NCBI GenBank assembly: GCA_021826765.1
Contig: JAKAYK010000061.1
Span: 1-6,238, forward strand
Reading direction: 5' to 3'
DNA length: 6,238 bases
Origin: Thermoplasmata archaeon
GTDB taxonomy: Archaea > Thermoplasmatota > Thermoplasmata > Thermoplasmatales > Thermoplasmataceae
Under the pieces are notes generated by a model. That model was not told the origin of the DNA and did not search any database. It saw only the letters and a program-made list of their open reading frames with translations. A program made the position numbers and the translations under genes. Positions 1 to 6,238 of this stretch are shown piece by piece (the stretch's first letter is position 1; each line of letters opens with the position of its first letter).

Positions 1-204
1 AGGGCCACAGGCGAATTCAAGAAGGGTCAGGCGGAGATTCAGGATGAAATAAGGAAAGCATTTTCGCCCGATTCAACAACCACATCTTCAAAATCCGATT
101 CACAGACAATTGAACTTGCGAAAAATTACGGAATTACCACAGATAACAGACCCATTGCAGATGTCAAGAAAGACCTTTCAGAGAAACTTAAAAGTGGTAA
201 TTGA
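1..204 (+). CDS. tatA: TatA-family twin-arginine translocase subunit, C-terminal part (5' truncated by window edge)
   Basis: The last 67 codons of a gene read in frame 1 and end at TGA 202-204. TatA proteins multimerise around TatC to let folded, twin-arginine-signal proteins cross the cytoplasmic membrane. The visible start, RATGEFKKGQAEIQDEIRKA, has the look of the TatA/B amphipathic helix that lies on the cytoplasmic membrane face (G-E-F-K-K-G pattern). The transmembrane helix and the hinge before it lie outside the window. After the helix comes a Ser/Thr-rich linker (residues 22-36) and a charged, probably helical tail (residues 37-66) of the kind seen in some archaeal TatA proteins. The stop overlaps the tatC start (TGATG), so the two are coupled. 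Identification rests on the helix motif plus the tatC neighbour. A TatB-like role cannot be excluded, but archaea usually have TatA and TatC only. Confidence 0.8.
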   Translation, partial: RATGEFKKGQAEIQDEIRKAFSPDSTTTSSKSDSQTIELAKNYGITTDNRPIADVKKDLSEKLKSGN

Positions 205-1028
205 TGGAGAATGGTCTCCTTAAGATCTTTTTTGATAATATAGAAGAACTACGCAGGGCAGCTATAAGGCTGGCCATACCAATAATAGTGACTTTTTGCA
301 TTTTTTTGATGTTTGACCTCAGATTATACACGTTTTATGGATATACATTCTGGTTCCTATATCCGGATCCATACAGAAACATAGGGGCCCAGATGCTTTC
401 TGCCATTATTTTACATGTGGTTGGAACAAAATTCAAGCTTCTCGCCCTAAGGCCAACAGATGGTGTCGTTGCTGATTTCTATGCATGCATGTTCCTTTCA
501 GTTATATTCACAAGCCCCAACATATTTTATCAGATCTCAAGATTCGTGGGGCCCGCCCTGAAGGCGAACGAAAGAGAACTTTTCAGGATCATTACCATTC
601 CTGCACTGATTCTTTTCATTGTGGGCTCATCCATAGGCATAATCTATGTGGCCCCCCTCATGTTCGATATCCTGTATAACTTTGATGTGGGAATTGGCGT
701 CCAGCCCACCATGGGCATAAGCAGTTTTGTCTCCTTCTTCCTCATATACGTGTTATCCTTCGGTGCTTCCTTTGAGACACCAGTCATCATGGTGGGCCTC
801 ACCTACATGGGAATCGTGAAGTCAGAAACATGGAAGGCTGGATGGAGGTATGCAGTGGTTGGTGCACTCATATTCGGCGTTATTTTCTCTCCGGGAGTCA
901 TAGGATTCACCATGATGCTCCTTGCAATACCTATCATTGTGCTCTATTTTGCTGGCATATACATATCTGTAAGGATTGAAAAGAAAAGAGTAAATGCGCA
1001 GCCCATCCCGGGAAAAGTGGATAGTTGA
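204..1028 (+). CDS. tatC: Sec-independent protein translocase subunit TatC
   Basis: 274-residue polytopic membrane protein, the receptor for twin-arginine signal peptides. ATG 204 is chosen because it overlaps the upstream stop as TGATG; the in-frame TTG at 201 is less likely. Family marks seen: an N-terminal cytoplasmic EELRR (14-18) matching the H-x-x-ELR motif; six predicted membrane segments (about 21-37, 90-113, 128-150, 172-200, 214-229, 233-256); PNIFYQISRFVGPALKANER (105-124), the conserved cytoplasmic region whose Glu (here E123) is implicated in signal-peptide recognition; and SFGASFETPV (185-194) with E191, the conserved mid-membrane Glu. The first extracytoplasmic loop (about 38-88) is aromatic-rich with a YPDPYRNIGAQ stretch, which I recall as an archaeal TatC trait. 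Oddity: the loop before the last helix reads SPGV where the family usually has an Asp after Pro. No strong Shine-Dalgarno is visible, consistent with coupling to tatA. Confidence 0.96.
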   Translation: MENGLLKIFFDNIEELRRAAIRLAIPIIVTFCIFLMFDLRLYTFYGYTFWFLYPDPYRNIGAQMLSAIILHVVGTKFKLLALRPTDGVVADFYACMFLSVIFTSPNIFYQISRFVGPALKANERELFRIITIPALILFIVGSSIGIIYVAPLMFDILYNFDVGIGVQPTMGISSFVSFFLIYVLSFGASFETPVIMVGLTYMGIVKSETWKAGWRYAVVGALIFGVIFSPGVIGFTMMLLAIPIIVLYFAGIYISVRIEKKRVNAQPIPGKVDS

Positions 1029-1035
1029 AAAAAAA
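1028..1035 (-). terminator. Oligo-T terminator of the nuo operon
   Basis: On the minus strand, eight consecutive Ts directly follow the stop codon of the last gene of the operon. Archaeal RNA polymerase terminates at such runs without needing a hairpin, and I see no obvious hairpin here. The first base of the run overlaps the tatC stop codon on the other strand. No comparable T run serves the tat operon in the gap, so its transcripts probably end inside the neighbouring gene. Confidence 0.6.
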
Positions 1036-1296
1036 TCAGTACATTGTCAGGTTGAATCTCTGGTCCACCTTCTCATAGGATTCCCTGTCCTTTATCCCGA
1101 GAATTTGTGAGGCGTGGATCATAATTTCCTCATACCCTGTTTCCTCATTTTTCAGGAGATGTGGAATCTCCCTTGCAATAACGAGCCTTTTTGCGTTCTC
1201 CCAGAAAAGGAACTGCTCCCCTTCCTTCCTGAGTTCATGTATTGCTTCAGCCATTTCATGATCCTCCTCAAAGGTCAGGAGTTCTTCAATTTGCAT
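1036..1296 (-). CDS. Hypothetical small acidic protein, last gene of the nuo operon
   Basis: 86 residues, family not recognised. It looks soluble and mostly helical, with no membrane segment, signal peptide, cysteine pair or nucleotide-binding motif. It is strongly acidic (20 Asp/Glu against 10 Lys/Arg), with the acid concentrated in residues 4-33; the C-terminal part holds a short helix-like stretch ending in QILGIKDRESYEKV (64-77). The start is supported by a one-base overlap with the upstream stop (TGATG) and by GGTGATC four bases before the ATG, a perfect match to part of the archaeal Shine-Dalgarno consensus. It is co-directional with nuoLMN and followed at once by the operon's T run, so it is very probably expressed with complex I. 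A role in assembly or as an accessory subunit is inference from position only. Confidence 0.75.
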   Translation of the reverse strand: MQIEELLTFEEDHEMAEAIHELRKEGEQFLFWENAKRLVIAREIPHLLKNEETGYEEIMIHASQILGIKDRESYEKVDQRFNLTMY

Positions 1297-1652
1297 CAGA
1301 GATCACCACACCTTTTTCCGTCATACTTTGGATAATGGATATTGTACCTGTCTATGGAGTAATAAACCATGTATGAGAATGAGTTCACGAAATTTTCCAT
1401 GTTTCCATCCTCTGTTTCATAAACGTAGTTGCCCGTCATTATTTCCCTGAAATTGTCAATGCCGATATTATTTTCCAGGGCATCCATTATGCCATTCAAT
1501 ACCCTCATGTGTCTTTTGAGATTGCTCATGCCTTCCTGTTTTTCCACATGACCGTAAAGCTTCCTGTTTTTGTTTATGATATTCACAGCGTCATCTACCT
1601 CTCCGGAAAGGAGGGCAGACTCAATCACATAAAGATCATACAGTGGATTCAT
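1296..1652 (-). CDS. Hypothetical helical, tyrosine-rich protein coupled to nuoN
   Basis: 118 residues, family not recognised. No signal peptide or membrane helix is seen, so it is probably cytosolic. Residues 5-33 (YDLYVIESALLSGEVDDAVN onward) look like a TPR-style helical hairpin, with the small-residue pattern ESALLSGEVDDAV; this is only a resemblance. Residues 42-62 form another probable helix. The C-terminal third is rich in tyrosine (8 between 76 and 110) and the single Cys is at 115, so there is no metal-cluster motif. The ATG overlaps the nuoN stop as ATGA, and GGGGGTG lies five bases upstream, so translation is coupled to nuoN. The following 86-codon gene overlaps its stop by one base. 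An accessory or assembly function for complex I is plausible from context but unproven. Confidence 0.8.
   Translation of the reverse strand: MNPLYDLYVIESALLSGEVDDAVNIINKNRKLYGHVEKQEGMSNLKRHMRVLNGIMDALENNIGIDNFREIMTGNYVYETEDGNMENFVNSFSYMVYYSIDRYNIHYPKYDGKRCGDL
1301..1307 (-). promoter_or_regulatory. Shine-Dalgarno site of the 86-codon gene
   Basis: The minus strand reads GGTGATC four bases before the ATG at 1296. This pairs with the 3' end of 16S rRNA using the GGTGATC half of the archaeal consensus rather than the GGAGG core used by nuoM and nuoN. It decides the start of an otherwise unrecognised small gene. Confidence 0.65.
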
Positions 1653-3079
1653 ATGGACACCCCCAGTCCGGTTACCAGGCTGCTCACCTGCGGATAGGCA
1701 AAAATGAACAATGAAAGTACAAGTGAAATGATTGCAGCAAGCACAAGTGGGGCAAGGACTCTTGCGGATGTATCAAAATCCCTCTGTATTCCGTCTTTCC
1801 TGAACATCACCACTATGACCCTGAGGTAATAGAAAACTGATATGGCACTGTTCAGGATGCCGATAACTGCAAGCCACCAGAGATTGCTGCTTATGAGCGC
1901 AAGGAAAAGGTAGTACTTTGCAAAGAAGCCAGCAGTTGGAGGTATTCCCGCAAGGGAAAGCATGAGTATTGTGAGAGATATGGCAAATGCAGGAGAGACA
2001 ACGCCTATCCCTGACATATCGTCAATATCTACACTCTCCTTCCTGACAGCAGATACGGAGAGGAATGCACCACCCTTCATGAATATGTACACAAGAGAAT
2101 AATACATTGCAGTGAATATTGCAACGGTGAAAACAAAGGTAGTTGCTTCAGCGGCGGAGGTTGCTGCAACCACGAGAATGAGGTATCCCGCCTGTGCAAT
2201 GCTTGAGTATGCAAACATCCTCTTGATGTTCTTCTCTGAAAGCGCTGCAAGATTTCCGTAAGTCATGGTTATGATGGAAACGATGACGAACAGATCGAAA
2301 ACATCTCCCTGGAAATTCTGGAAACCCACTATGAACACTCTCAAAATGATCAGGAATGCAAGTATTTTTGTTCCTGAGGAGAGAAAAGCAGACACTGGGT
2401 TGGATGTGCCATCGTATGCATCAACGGCCCACTGATGAAGTGGGACCAGTGCAAGCTTGAACCCGAAACCCACGAAGAGAAGGATCAGTGCAACAAGCAT
2501 GGGGCCCTTTGATATGGAAACAGATTCAAGATTGAATGTTCCAGTGGAAAGATAGTAGTATGAAGAACCAAGCAGGATGAAACCTGTGGCGATGATTCCC
2601 GTGAAGAAGTATTTAGCAGCGGCTTCAAGGTTCCTTCTTGACTTGCCATAGGCAGACATGATGTATGTTCCTATGCTCACCCCTTCAAATGCAATGAATA
2701 TGAATATGAGGTTCATGCTGAAAGCAGCAATAATCATCGCCACGTTCACCAGAAGGAATAAGGAGAAGAATGATTCAGGATTTGACTTGAGGGTGGCCCC
2801 TGCGGAATATGTCACATACAGGGACGAAATTATCATTATCACTGCGAAATAGAGCCCGAAATTGTTCACAAGATATGCTCCGCCATACAGTGTTTCCGTT
2901 CCCATGTCAAACATGAGGAGCAGTAACAGGCCAATGAACAGTGCAGCCATGGTTATGTATGTGTAAACGGCTGGATTCCTGACTGACCTTCCAAGGAGCA
3001 GCATTCCAAAGGCCACCAGTCCCAGGAAAATTTCAGGATACATTACCTCAAGTTGATTGCTGAAAAGTATGCTTAACAT
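1649..3079 (-). CDS. nuoN: Complex I antiporter-like subunit N (NADH-quinone oxidoreductase subunit N type)
   Basis: 476 residues, the usual NuoN length, with about 14 hydrophobic segments. It is one of three homologous proton-pumping subunits of the complex I membrane arm. Family marks: FEGVSIGTYIMSAY (131-144) with the TM5 Glu E132; KYFFTGIIATGFILLG (156-171); FKLALVPLHQWAVDAYDG (207-224) with the TM7 Lys K208 and H215; K238 in TM8; NIKRMFAYSSIAQAGYL (284-300), the conserved K-R-x-x-A-Y-S-S block; AGIPPTAGFFAKYYLF (377-392) with K388, the TM12 Lys; and FYYLRVI (416-422). All expected channel acids and lysines are present, so it looks functional. The ATG follows the nuoM stop with no gap (TAGATG) and has an ideal AAGGAGG seven bases upstream. 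Its stop overlaps the next gene as ATGA. NuoN is told from NuoM and NuoL by the VPLHQW..DAYDGTS version of the TM7 motif and by gene order. Confidence 0.95.
   Translation of the reverse strand: MLSILFSNQLEVMYPEIFLGLVAFGMLLLGRSVRNPAVYTYITMAALFIGLLLLLMFDMGTETLYGGAYLVNNFGLYFAVIMIISSLYVTYSAGATLKSNPESFFSLFLLVNVAMIIAAFSMNLIFIFIAFEGVSIGTYIMSAYGKSRRNLEAAAKYFFTGIIATGFILLGSSYYYLSTGTFNLESVSISKGPMLVALILLFVGFGFKLALVPLHQWAVDAYDGTSNPVSAFLSSGTKILAFLIILRVFIVGFQNFQGDVFDLFVIVSIITMTYGNLAALSEKNIKRMFAYSSIAQAGYLILVVAATSAAEATTFVFTVAIFTAMYYSLVYIFMKGGAFLSVSAVRKESVDIDDMSGIGVVSPAFAISLTILMLSLAGIPPTAGFFAKYYLFLALISSNLWWLAVIGILNSAISVFYYLRVIVVMFRKDGIQRDFDTSARVLAPLVLAAIISLVLSLFIFAYPQVSSLVTGLGVSI
1658..1664 (-). promoter_or_regulatory. 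Probable Shine-Dalgarno site of the 118-codon gene
   Basis: The minus strand reads GGGGGTG five bases before the ATG at 1652, inside the 3' end of nuoN. It is a partial match to the GGAGGTGATC consensus, weaker than the sites of nuoM and nuoN; the ATGA overlap probably adds re-initiation. Confidence 0.45.
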
Positions 3080-4567
3080 CTAGATTCCTCCTTTTACATA
3101 AATGAAGATCATGTGATAGAAAATTGCAGGGTATATTCCCAGTGCAAGTATGAGAACAAACATCAGGGACAGGGCAGCGATTTCTCCCCTTGTTCCATCC
3201 CTTATGCTTCCAAGGAATTCATTGTAGGGGCCGTTGAGTGATTTCTGGGCAGCCCATATGTGGTAGGATGCAGTTATGATCATCCCGAATATGACAAAGA
3301 ATATGATCATGCCAAGGGTGGAATAGGATGAAAGAACTATGGAAGCTTCAGCTATGAATCCTGCAAGTCCCGGGAGTCCAAGCGAAGCCATGAGGCCCCC
3401 AAGGAAGAATGCGGATACTATGGGCATCTCCCTGAAAAGCCCTCTCACTGTGAGTGTAGATTCGCTTCCTGTGTTCAGTTTTATTATGTAAAGCGAGGAG
3501 AATATGAGCCCCATTATGAGTCCGTGCGCAAGTATCTGGAAGACACCGCCTGTTATGGAGGTGTATGTATTGTAGCCTGAGGAGAGTATTCCAACTCCGA
3601 GAGATATGCTTATGAAACCCATGGAAGCGGCGCTTGCATAGGATATCATCTTCTTCATGTTCTCCTGGAACATTGCCACAAGGGCAAAGTAAACAAGTGA
3701 TATTATGCCAAGCAGAAGGATGATCCATGCTGCCACGAATCCTATGGTTCCTGCAATAGGATATATGACCGCATAGAAACCATATCCACCCATAAGGGAT
3801 ATGGCCCCGGAAAGAACTATTGTCACAGGATATGGCGCAGAGGTATATGCATCTGGTAGCCATGAATGAAGCGGAAATGAAGGCATCTTCACAAGGAATG
3901 CGAAGAAGAACCCGAAGAGTATGAAATCAGTCCAGAAAGGCTGGGCTGATGTTATGTAGCCATTTATGAATGCTGTTGAAAGAAGCTTACCCATGTTCAG
4001 TGTGAATCCATGATGGTATGATGTGTTGTAGAATGAGAAGAGAGTCAATATGGAAAGGAGCAGGAAAACTGAACCAAGCTGTGTGTACACGAAGAATTTC
4101 AGTGAAGCCATTTCCCTGTTCTTTCCGCCGAACAGTGCAATCAGAAGGAAAACAGGAATGATGATTGCTTCCCAGAAAACGTAGAAAAACAGGAAATTTC
4201 TTGATATAAGAAGACCGTACAGTCCTGCTTCTGTGGCCATCATCAAACCATAGAACCTTCTGTCGTAGCTTTCCCTTCCGGACACGAATATGGCCATGGC
4301 CATTATGACCGTAGTCAGGAAAAGGAGTGCAAGTGAAACAGGAGTGACTCCCACAAGGAAAGAGATTCCTATGGATGTGTCAATGGGGAATGATGCAACT
4401 GACATCATCCCTCCCGCGTATGAATAGAATCTCAGGTATGCATATATGGATGTGAGGAAGAGTATGATAACAGATTCAACTGTTGCAACCTTATGTGCTG
4501 ACCTCTTCACTACAAAAGATACCAGTGTCATGATGAGCAGCAGGATGAATATATAAACAATGAACAT
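3080..4567 (-). CDS. nuoM: Complex I antiporter-like subunit M (NADH-quinone oxidoreductase subunit M type)
   Basis: 495 residues, typical NuoM length, with about 14 hydrophobic segments; middle proton-pumping subunit of the complex I membrane arm. Family marks: YVFWEAIIIPVFLLIALFGG (129-148) with the TM5 Glu E133; KFFVYTQLGS (157-166); FLVKMPSFPLHSWLPDAYTS (224-243) with the TM7 Lys K227 and H234; FQENMKKMISYASAASMGFI (300-319); FQILAHGL (343-350) with H348; and ASLGLPGLAGFIAEASI (394-410) with the TM12 Glu E407, the residue that marks NuoM against NuoL and NuoN. Several usual polar residues are replaced: L258 where TM8 normally carries a Lys, Y241 and S243 in the H-T-x-A-P motif, and S315 where a His is usual. 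The ATG lies one base after the nuoL stop and has GGGAGG eight bases upstream. The frame is intact, so this is divergence, not decay. Confidence 0.94.
   Translation of the reverse strand: MFIVYIFILLLIMTLVSFVVKRSAHKVATVESVIILFLTSIYAYLRFYSYAGGMMSVASFPIDTSIGISFLVGVTPVSLALLFLTTVIMAMAIFVSGRESYDRRFYGLMMATEAGLYGLLISRNFLFFYVFWEAIIIPVFLLIALFGGKNREMASLKFFVYTQLGSVFLLLSILTLFSFYNTSYHHGFTLNMGKLLSTAFINGYITSAQPFWTDFILFGFFFAFLVKMPSFPLHSWLPDAYTSAPYPVTIVLSGAISLMGGYGFYAVIYPIAGTIGFVAAWIILLLGIISLVYFALVAMFQENMKKMISYASAASMGFISISLGVGILSSGYNTYTSITGGVFQILAHGLIMGLIFSSLYIIKLNTGSESTLTVRGLFREMPIVSAFFLGGLMASLGLPGLAGFIAEASIVLSSYSTLGMIIFFVIFGMIITASYHIWAAQKSLNGPYNEFLGSIRDGTRGEIAALSLMFVLILALGIYPAIFYHMIFIYVKGGI
3087..3093 (-). 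promoter_or_regulatory. Shine-Dalgarno site of nuoN
   Basis: The minus strand reads AAGGAGG seven bases before the nuoN ATG, inside the last codons of nuoM. Near-perfect archaeal consensus; it fixes the start at 3079. Confidence 0.8.
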
Positions 4568-4568
4568 T

Positions 4569-6238
4569 TCAGATTCCTCCCAGAAGTTCCAGTATTATCA
4601 TTATGATTCCCACACTTAACACGAGAAAAACGAAGTAATATTCCACAACGCCAGACTGGATCCTTCTGAGAAGGCCACCAAAGGCCATTGCTCCTCCACC
4701 TGTTTTTTCAACAGAACTTGAGAAACCTGATTCTGCCCTGGAAAACCCTGAAGAAAGAGGCAGTATGACTCTCTCTGCTATTCCCCTGGTATAGAGTGCA
4801 TCCAGATAATACTTTGATTTCAGAAGCCGGTATATTCTTGATCTGGAAAGATCCATCTTCTGCCATGCGCCAGTTCCGTAGACTGCCATTATAACGACAA
4901 AAGAAATCAGCACCATGAAGAGTGGCATGTAGGAAGGAATTACAGGTATGGATACTACTGTGGCGTTGCTTGTGATAAAATCATAGAACCTGTACTGGAT
5001 CAGGCCCAGAGTAAGAGCAAGCCCCGCAAGAATCATGAGTGGTATGAGCACAACTACAGGTGGATCCTTTGCCTCTTCTGCAAGTTTTGATCTTGGCTTG
5101 CCGAGGGCAACAAGGTAGAACATCCTGAATGTGTACAGTCCTGTGGTTAGGGCCCCGAGAACCATGAACAGCCATGGAAGGATATATTCTAACCCCTTTC
5201 CGTTTAGCAGATAATACTGATAAGATGCATCTATGATTGTATCCTTGGAGAAGTATGCCGCTGTGGGGGGTACTGCAGCAAGGGTGATTGAACCTATGAA
5301 GAAGAGTGTCATTGTGATTGGCATCCTTTTCCAGAGGCCACCCATGCCCTTCACATCCCTAAGATCCATCAGTGTGAGGAGGACAACTCCTGCCACCATG
5401 AATAGAAGTGCCTTGAAAACCGCATGAACAACAAGATGATAGAGTGAGAGGCCTGCTGCACTCTGACCGAGCACAGAAACAAGCCCAAGGGCCCCCATCA
5501 TGTATCCGATCTGGCTTATGGTGGAATATGCAAGAATCCTCTTGAGGTCATTGACTGCAATTCCTATTGTTCCGGCAAACACCGCAGTAAATGCACCTAT
5601 GTAGAGCACTGCATCGCTGGCGAATACAGATGTGGAGTAGAGTGGAAGCAGCCTTGCAATCAGGTAAACACCAGCAGTGACCATGGTTGCAGCATGTATG
5701 AGGGCTGATACTGTTGTGGGGCCCTCCATTGCATCAGGTATCCACACATGAAGCGGAAACTGTGCAGATTTTCCTGCAGCTCCGCCAAGAAGGAGAAGTG
5801 CCACAATGGTCAGGTTCTGGCTCCCTATGGCAGAAACCACCGCACTGGAATTTGATATGAGGTACGGTATGCTGAGGGGGCCTGATACTCCTGCTGCATT
5901 GAGGAGAGAATAGAGAATTGCAAGTCCTATGATGAAGAGAAGATCTCCAACTCTTGTGACGATGAATGCCTTCTTTGCTGCAGATGCTGCATTCGGCTTG
6001 AAGAACCAGAAACCAACCAGAAGGTATGAACACACACCCACAAGTTCCCAGAAAAGGAAGAATTCCAGCAGGTTTGATGATAATACCAGCCCAAGCATTC
6101 CTCCGGTGAAGAGTGCTGTCTCCCCGAAATAAATGTTCTTCCTGGGATCATCCTTCATATAGTACATTGCAAAGAGATGGATCATCAGGGACACGAATGA
6201 GACCATGAGGGCCATCACTATGGCAAGATGATCAATGT
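4569..6238 (-). CDS. nuoL: Complex I antiporter-like subunit L (NADH-quinone oxidoreductase subunit L type), 5' truncated by window edge
   Basis: 555 residues are visible (numbered from the first whole codon at 6236); the frame stays open to the edge, and the first residues IDHLAIVMALMVSF match the IDplSaiMl segment that lies some 75-80 residues into NuoL. The GTG at 6218 is therefore not the start. Marks: FWELVGVCSYLLVGFWF (62-78) with E64; AAKKAFIVTRVGDLL (86-100); GKSAQFPLHVWIPDAMEGPT (155-174) with TM7 K156 and H163; SALIHAATMVTAG (177-189), the NuoL signature; NDLKRILAYSTISQIGYM (229-246) with K232; HAVFKALLF (271-279) with K275; and VPPTAAYFSKD (322-332) with TM12 K331-D332. The C-terminus has the KSKYYLDALY element (about 470) ahead of the lateral helix that runs along the other pumps, then a final membrane helix (residues about 530-553). 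All channel residues look intact. It is the distal proton-pumping subunit and the first gene visible in the operon. Confidence 0.96.
   Translation of the reverse strand, partial: IDHLAIVMALMVSFVSLMIHLFAMYYMKDDPRKNIYFGETALFTGGMLGLVLSSNLLEFFLFWELVGVCSYLLVGFWFFKPNAASAAKKAFIVTRVGDLLFIIGLAILYSLLNAAGVSGPLSIPYLISNSSAVVSAIGSQNLTIVALLLLGGAAGKSAQFPLHVWIPDAMEGPTTVSALIHAATMVTAGVYLIARLLPLYSTSVFASDAVLYIGAFTAVFAGTIGIAVNDLKRILAYSTISQIGYMMGALGLVSVLGQSAAGLSLYHLVVHAVFKALLFMVAGVVLLTLMDLRDVKGMGGLWKRMPITMTLFFIGSITLAAVPPTAAYFSKDTIIDASYQYYLLNGKGLEYILPWLFMVLGALTTGLYTFRMFYLVALGKPRSKLAEEAKDPPVVVLIPLMILAGLALTLGLIQYRFYDFITSNATVVSIPVIPSYMPLFMVLISFVVIMAVYGTGAWQKMDLSRSRIYRLLKSKYYLDALYTRGIAERVILPLSSGFSRAESGFSSSVEKTGGGAMAFGGLLRRIQSGVVEYYFVFLVLSVGIIMIILELLGGI
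4576..4581 (-). promoter_or_regulatory. Shine-Dalgarno site of nuoM
   Basis: The minus strand reads GGGAGG eight bases before the nuoM ATG, inside the last codons of nuoL. It supports the start at 4567, one base after the nuoL stop. Confidence 0.75.

Noticed and set aside
201..203. TTG at 201 as the tatC start
   Set aside because: The adjacent ATG at 204 forms the standard TGATG overlap with the tatA stop, and no Shine-Dalgarno favours the TTG.
485..679. 64-codon plus-strand open frame inside tatC
   Set aside because: It is a frame-shifted shadow of the conserved TatC signal-recognition region, with His/Cys-rich nonsense composition.
1114..1335. 73-codon plus-strand open frame over the two small genes
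   Set aside because: It is antisense to the two minus-strand genes, which have Shine-Dalgarno sites and coupled starts. It has an unlikely Phe/Cys/Pro-rich composition and no ribosome site.
3348..3863. 171-codon open frame on the minus strand, His/Cys-rich
   Set aside because: It lies entirely inside nuoM in another frame of the same strand. Its composition is what a frame-shifted membrane protein gives, and it has no start context; nuoM's motifs are intact through this region.
5734..6151. Several 64-99 codon open frames on both strands inside nuoL (also 4981-5175 and 5233-5427)
   Set aside because: All are shadows of nuoL, whose conserved residues run unbroken across them.
4569..6218. GTG at 6218 as the nuoL start
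   Set aside because: The frame is open to the window edge and the upstream codons (I-D-H-L-A-I) continue the NuoL alignment; NuoL needs some 75-80 more N-terminal residues.
1..6238. CRISPR arrays, tRNA/rRNA genes, insertion sequences, direct or inverted repeats
   Set aside because: Coding sequence covers nearly the whole window and no repeated units, RNA-gene motifs or transposase fragments were seen.

Overview
The window looks like part of an archaeal chromosome, most likely a member of the order Thermoplasmatales or a close relative. This is inferred from four things: a TatA/TatC pair with archaeal-style TatC, a Nuo-type complex I membrane arm in the order L-M-N, heavy use of AGG/AGA arginine and ATA isoleucine codons, and archaeal-style expression signals (strong Shine-Dalgarno sites inside operons, oligo-T termination). 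Base composition is moderate (mid-40s % GC by eye) and even throughout. I see no sign of recent transfer, mobile elements, tRNA/rRNA genes or CRISPR.

Left part (1-1028, + strand): the 3' end of a tatA-like gene overlaps tatC in a TGATG junction. Together these encode a minimal twin-arginine translocase for export of folded proteins. The promoter of this unit lies to the left of the window.

Right part (1036-6238, - strand): the distal end of a respiratory complex I (NADH-quinone oxidoreductase-like) operon, read right to left: nuoL (5' end cut by the window edge), nuoM, nuoN, then two small uncharacterised genes of 118 and 86 codons. Every junction is an overlap or a gap of at most 1 base, and each downstream gene has its own Shine-Dalgarno site inside the preceding gene, so the five genes are almost certainly co-transcribed and translationally coupled. 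NuoL, NuoM and NuoN are the three antiporter-like proton-pumping subunits of the membrane arm. The operon ends in eight Ts directly after the last stop codon. The tat and nuo units converge, with 7 bases between stop codons.

Most of the window is ordinary respiratory and secretion machinery. The points most worth a second look are NuoM, where the TM8 lysine and two other normally conserved polar positions are replaced while NuoL and NuoN keep theirs, and the two unknown soluble proteins coupled to the end of the nuo operon. I found no convincing wholly new system.
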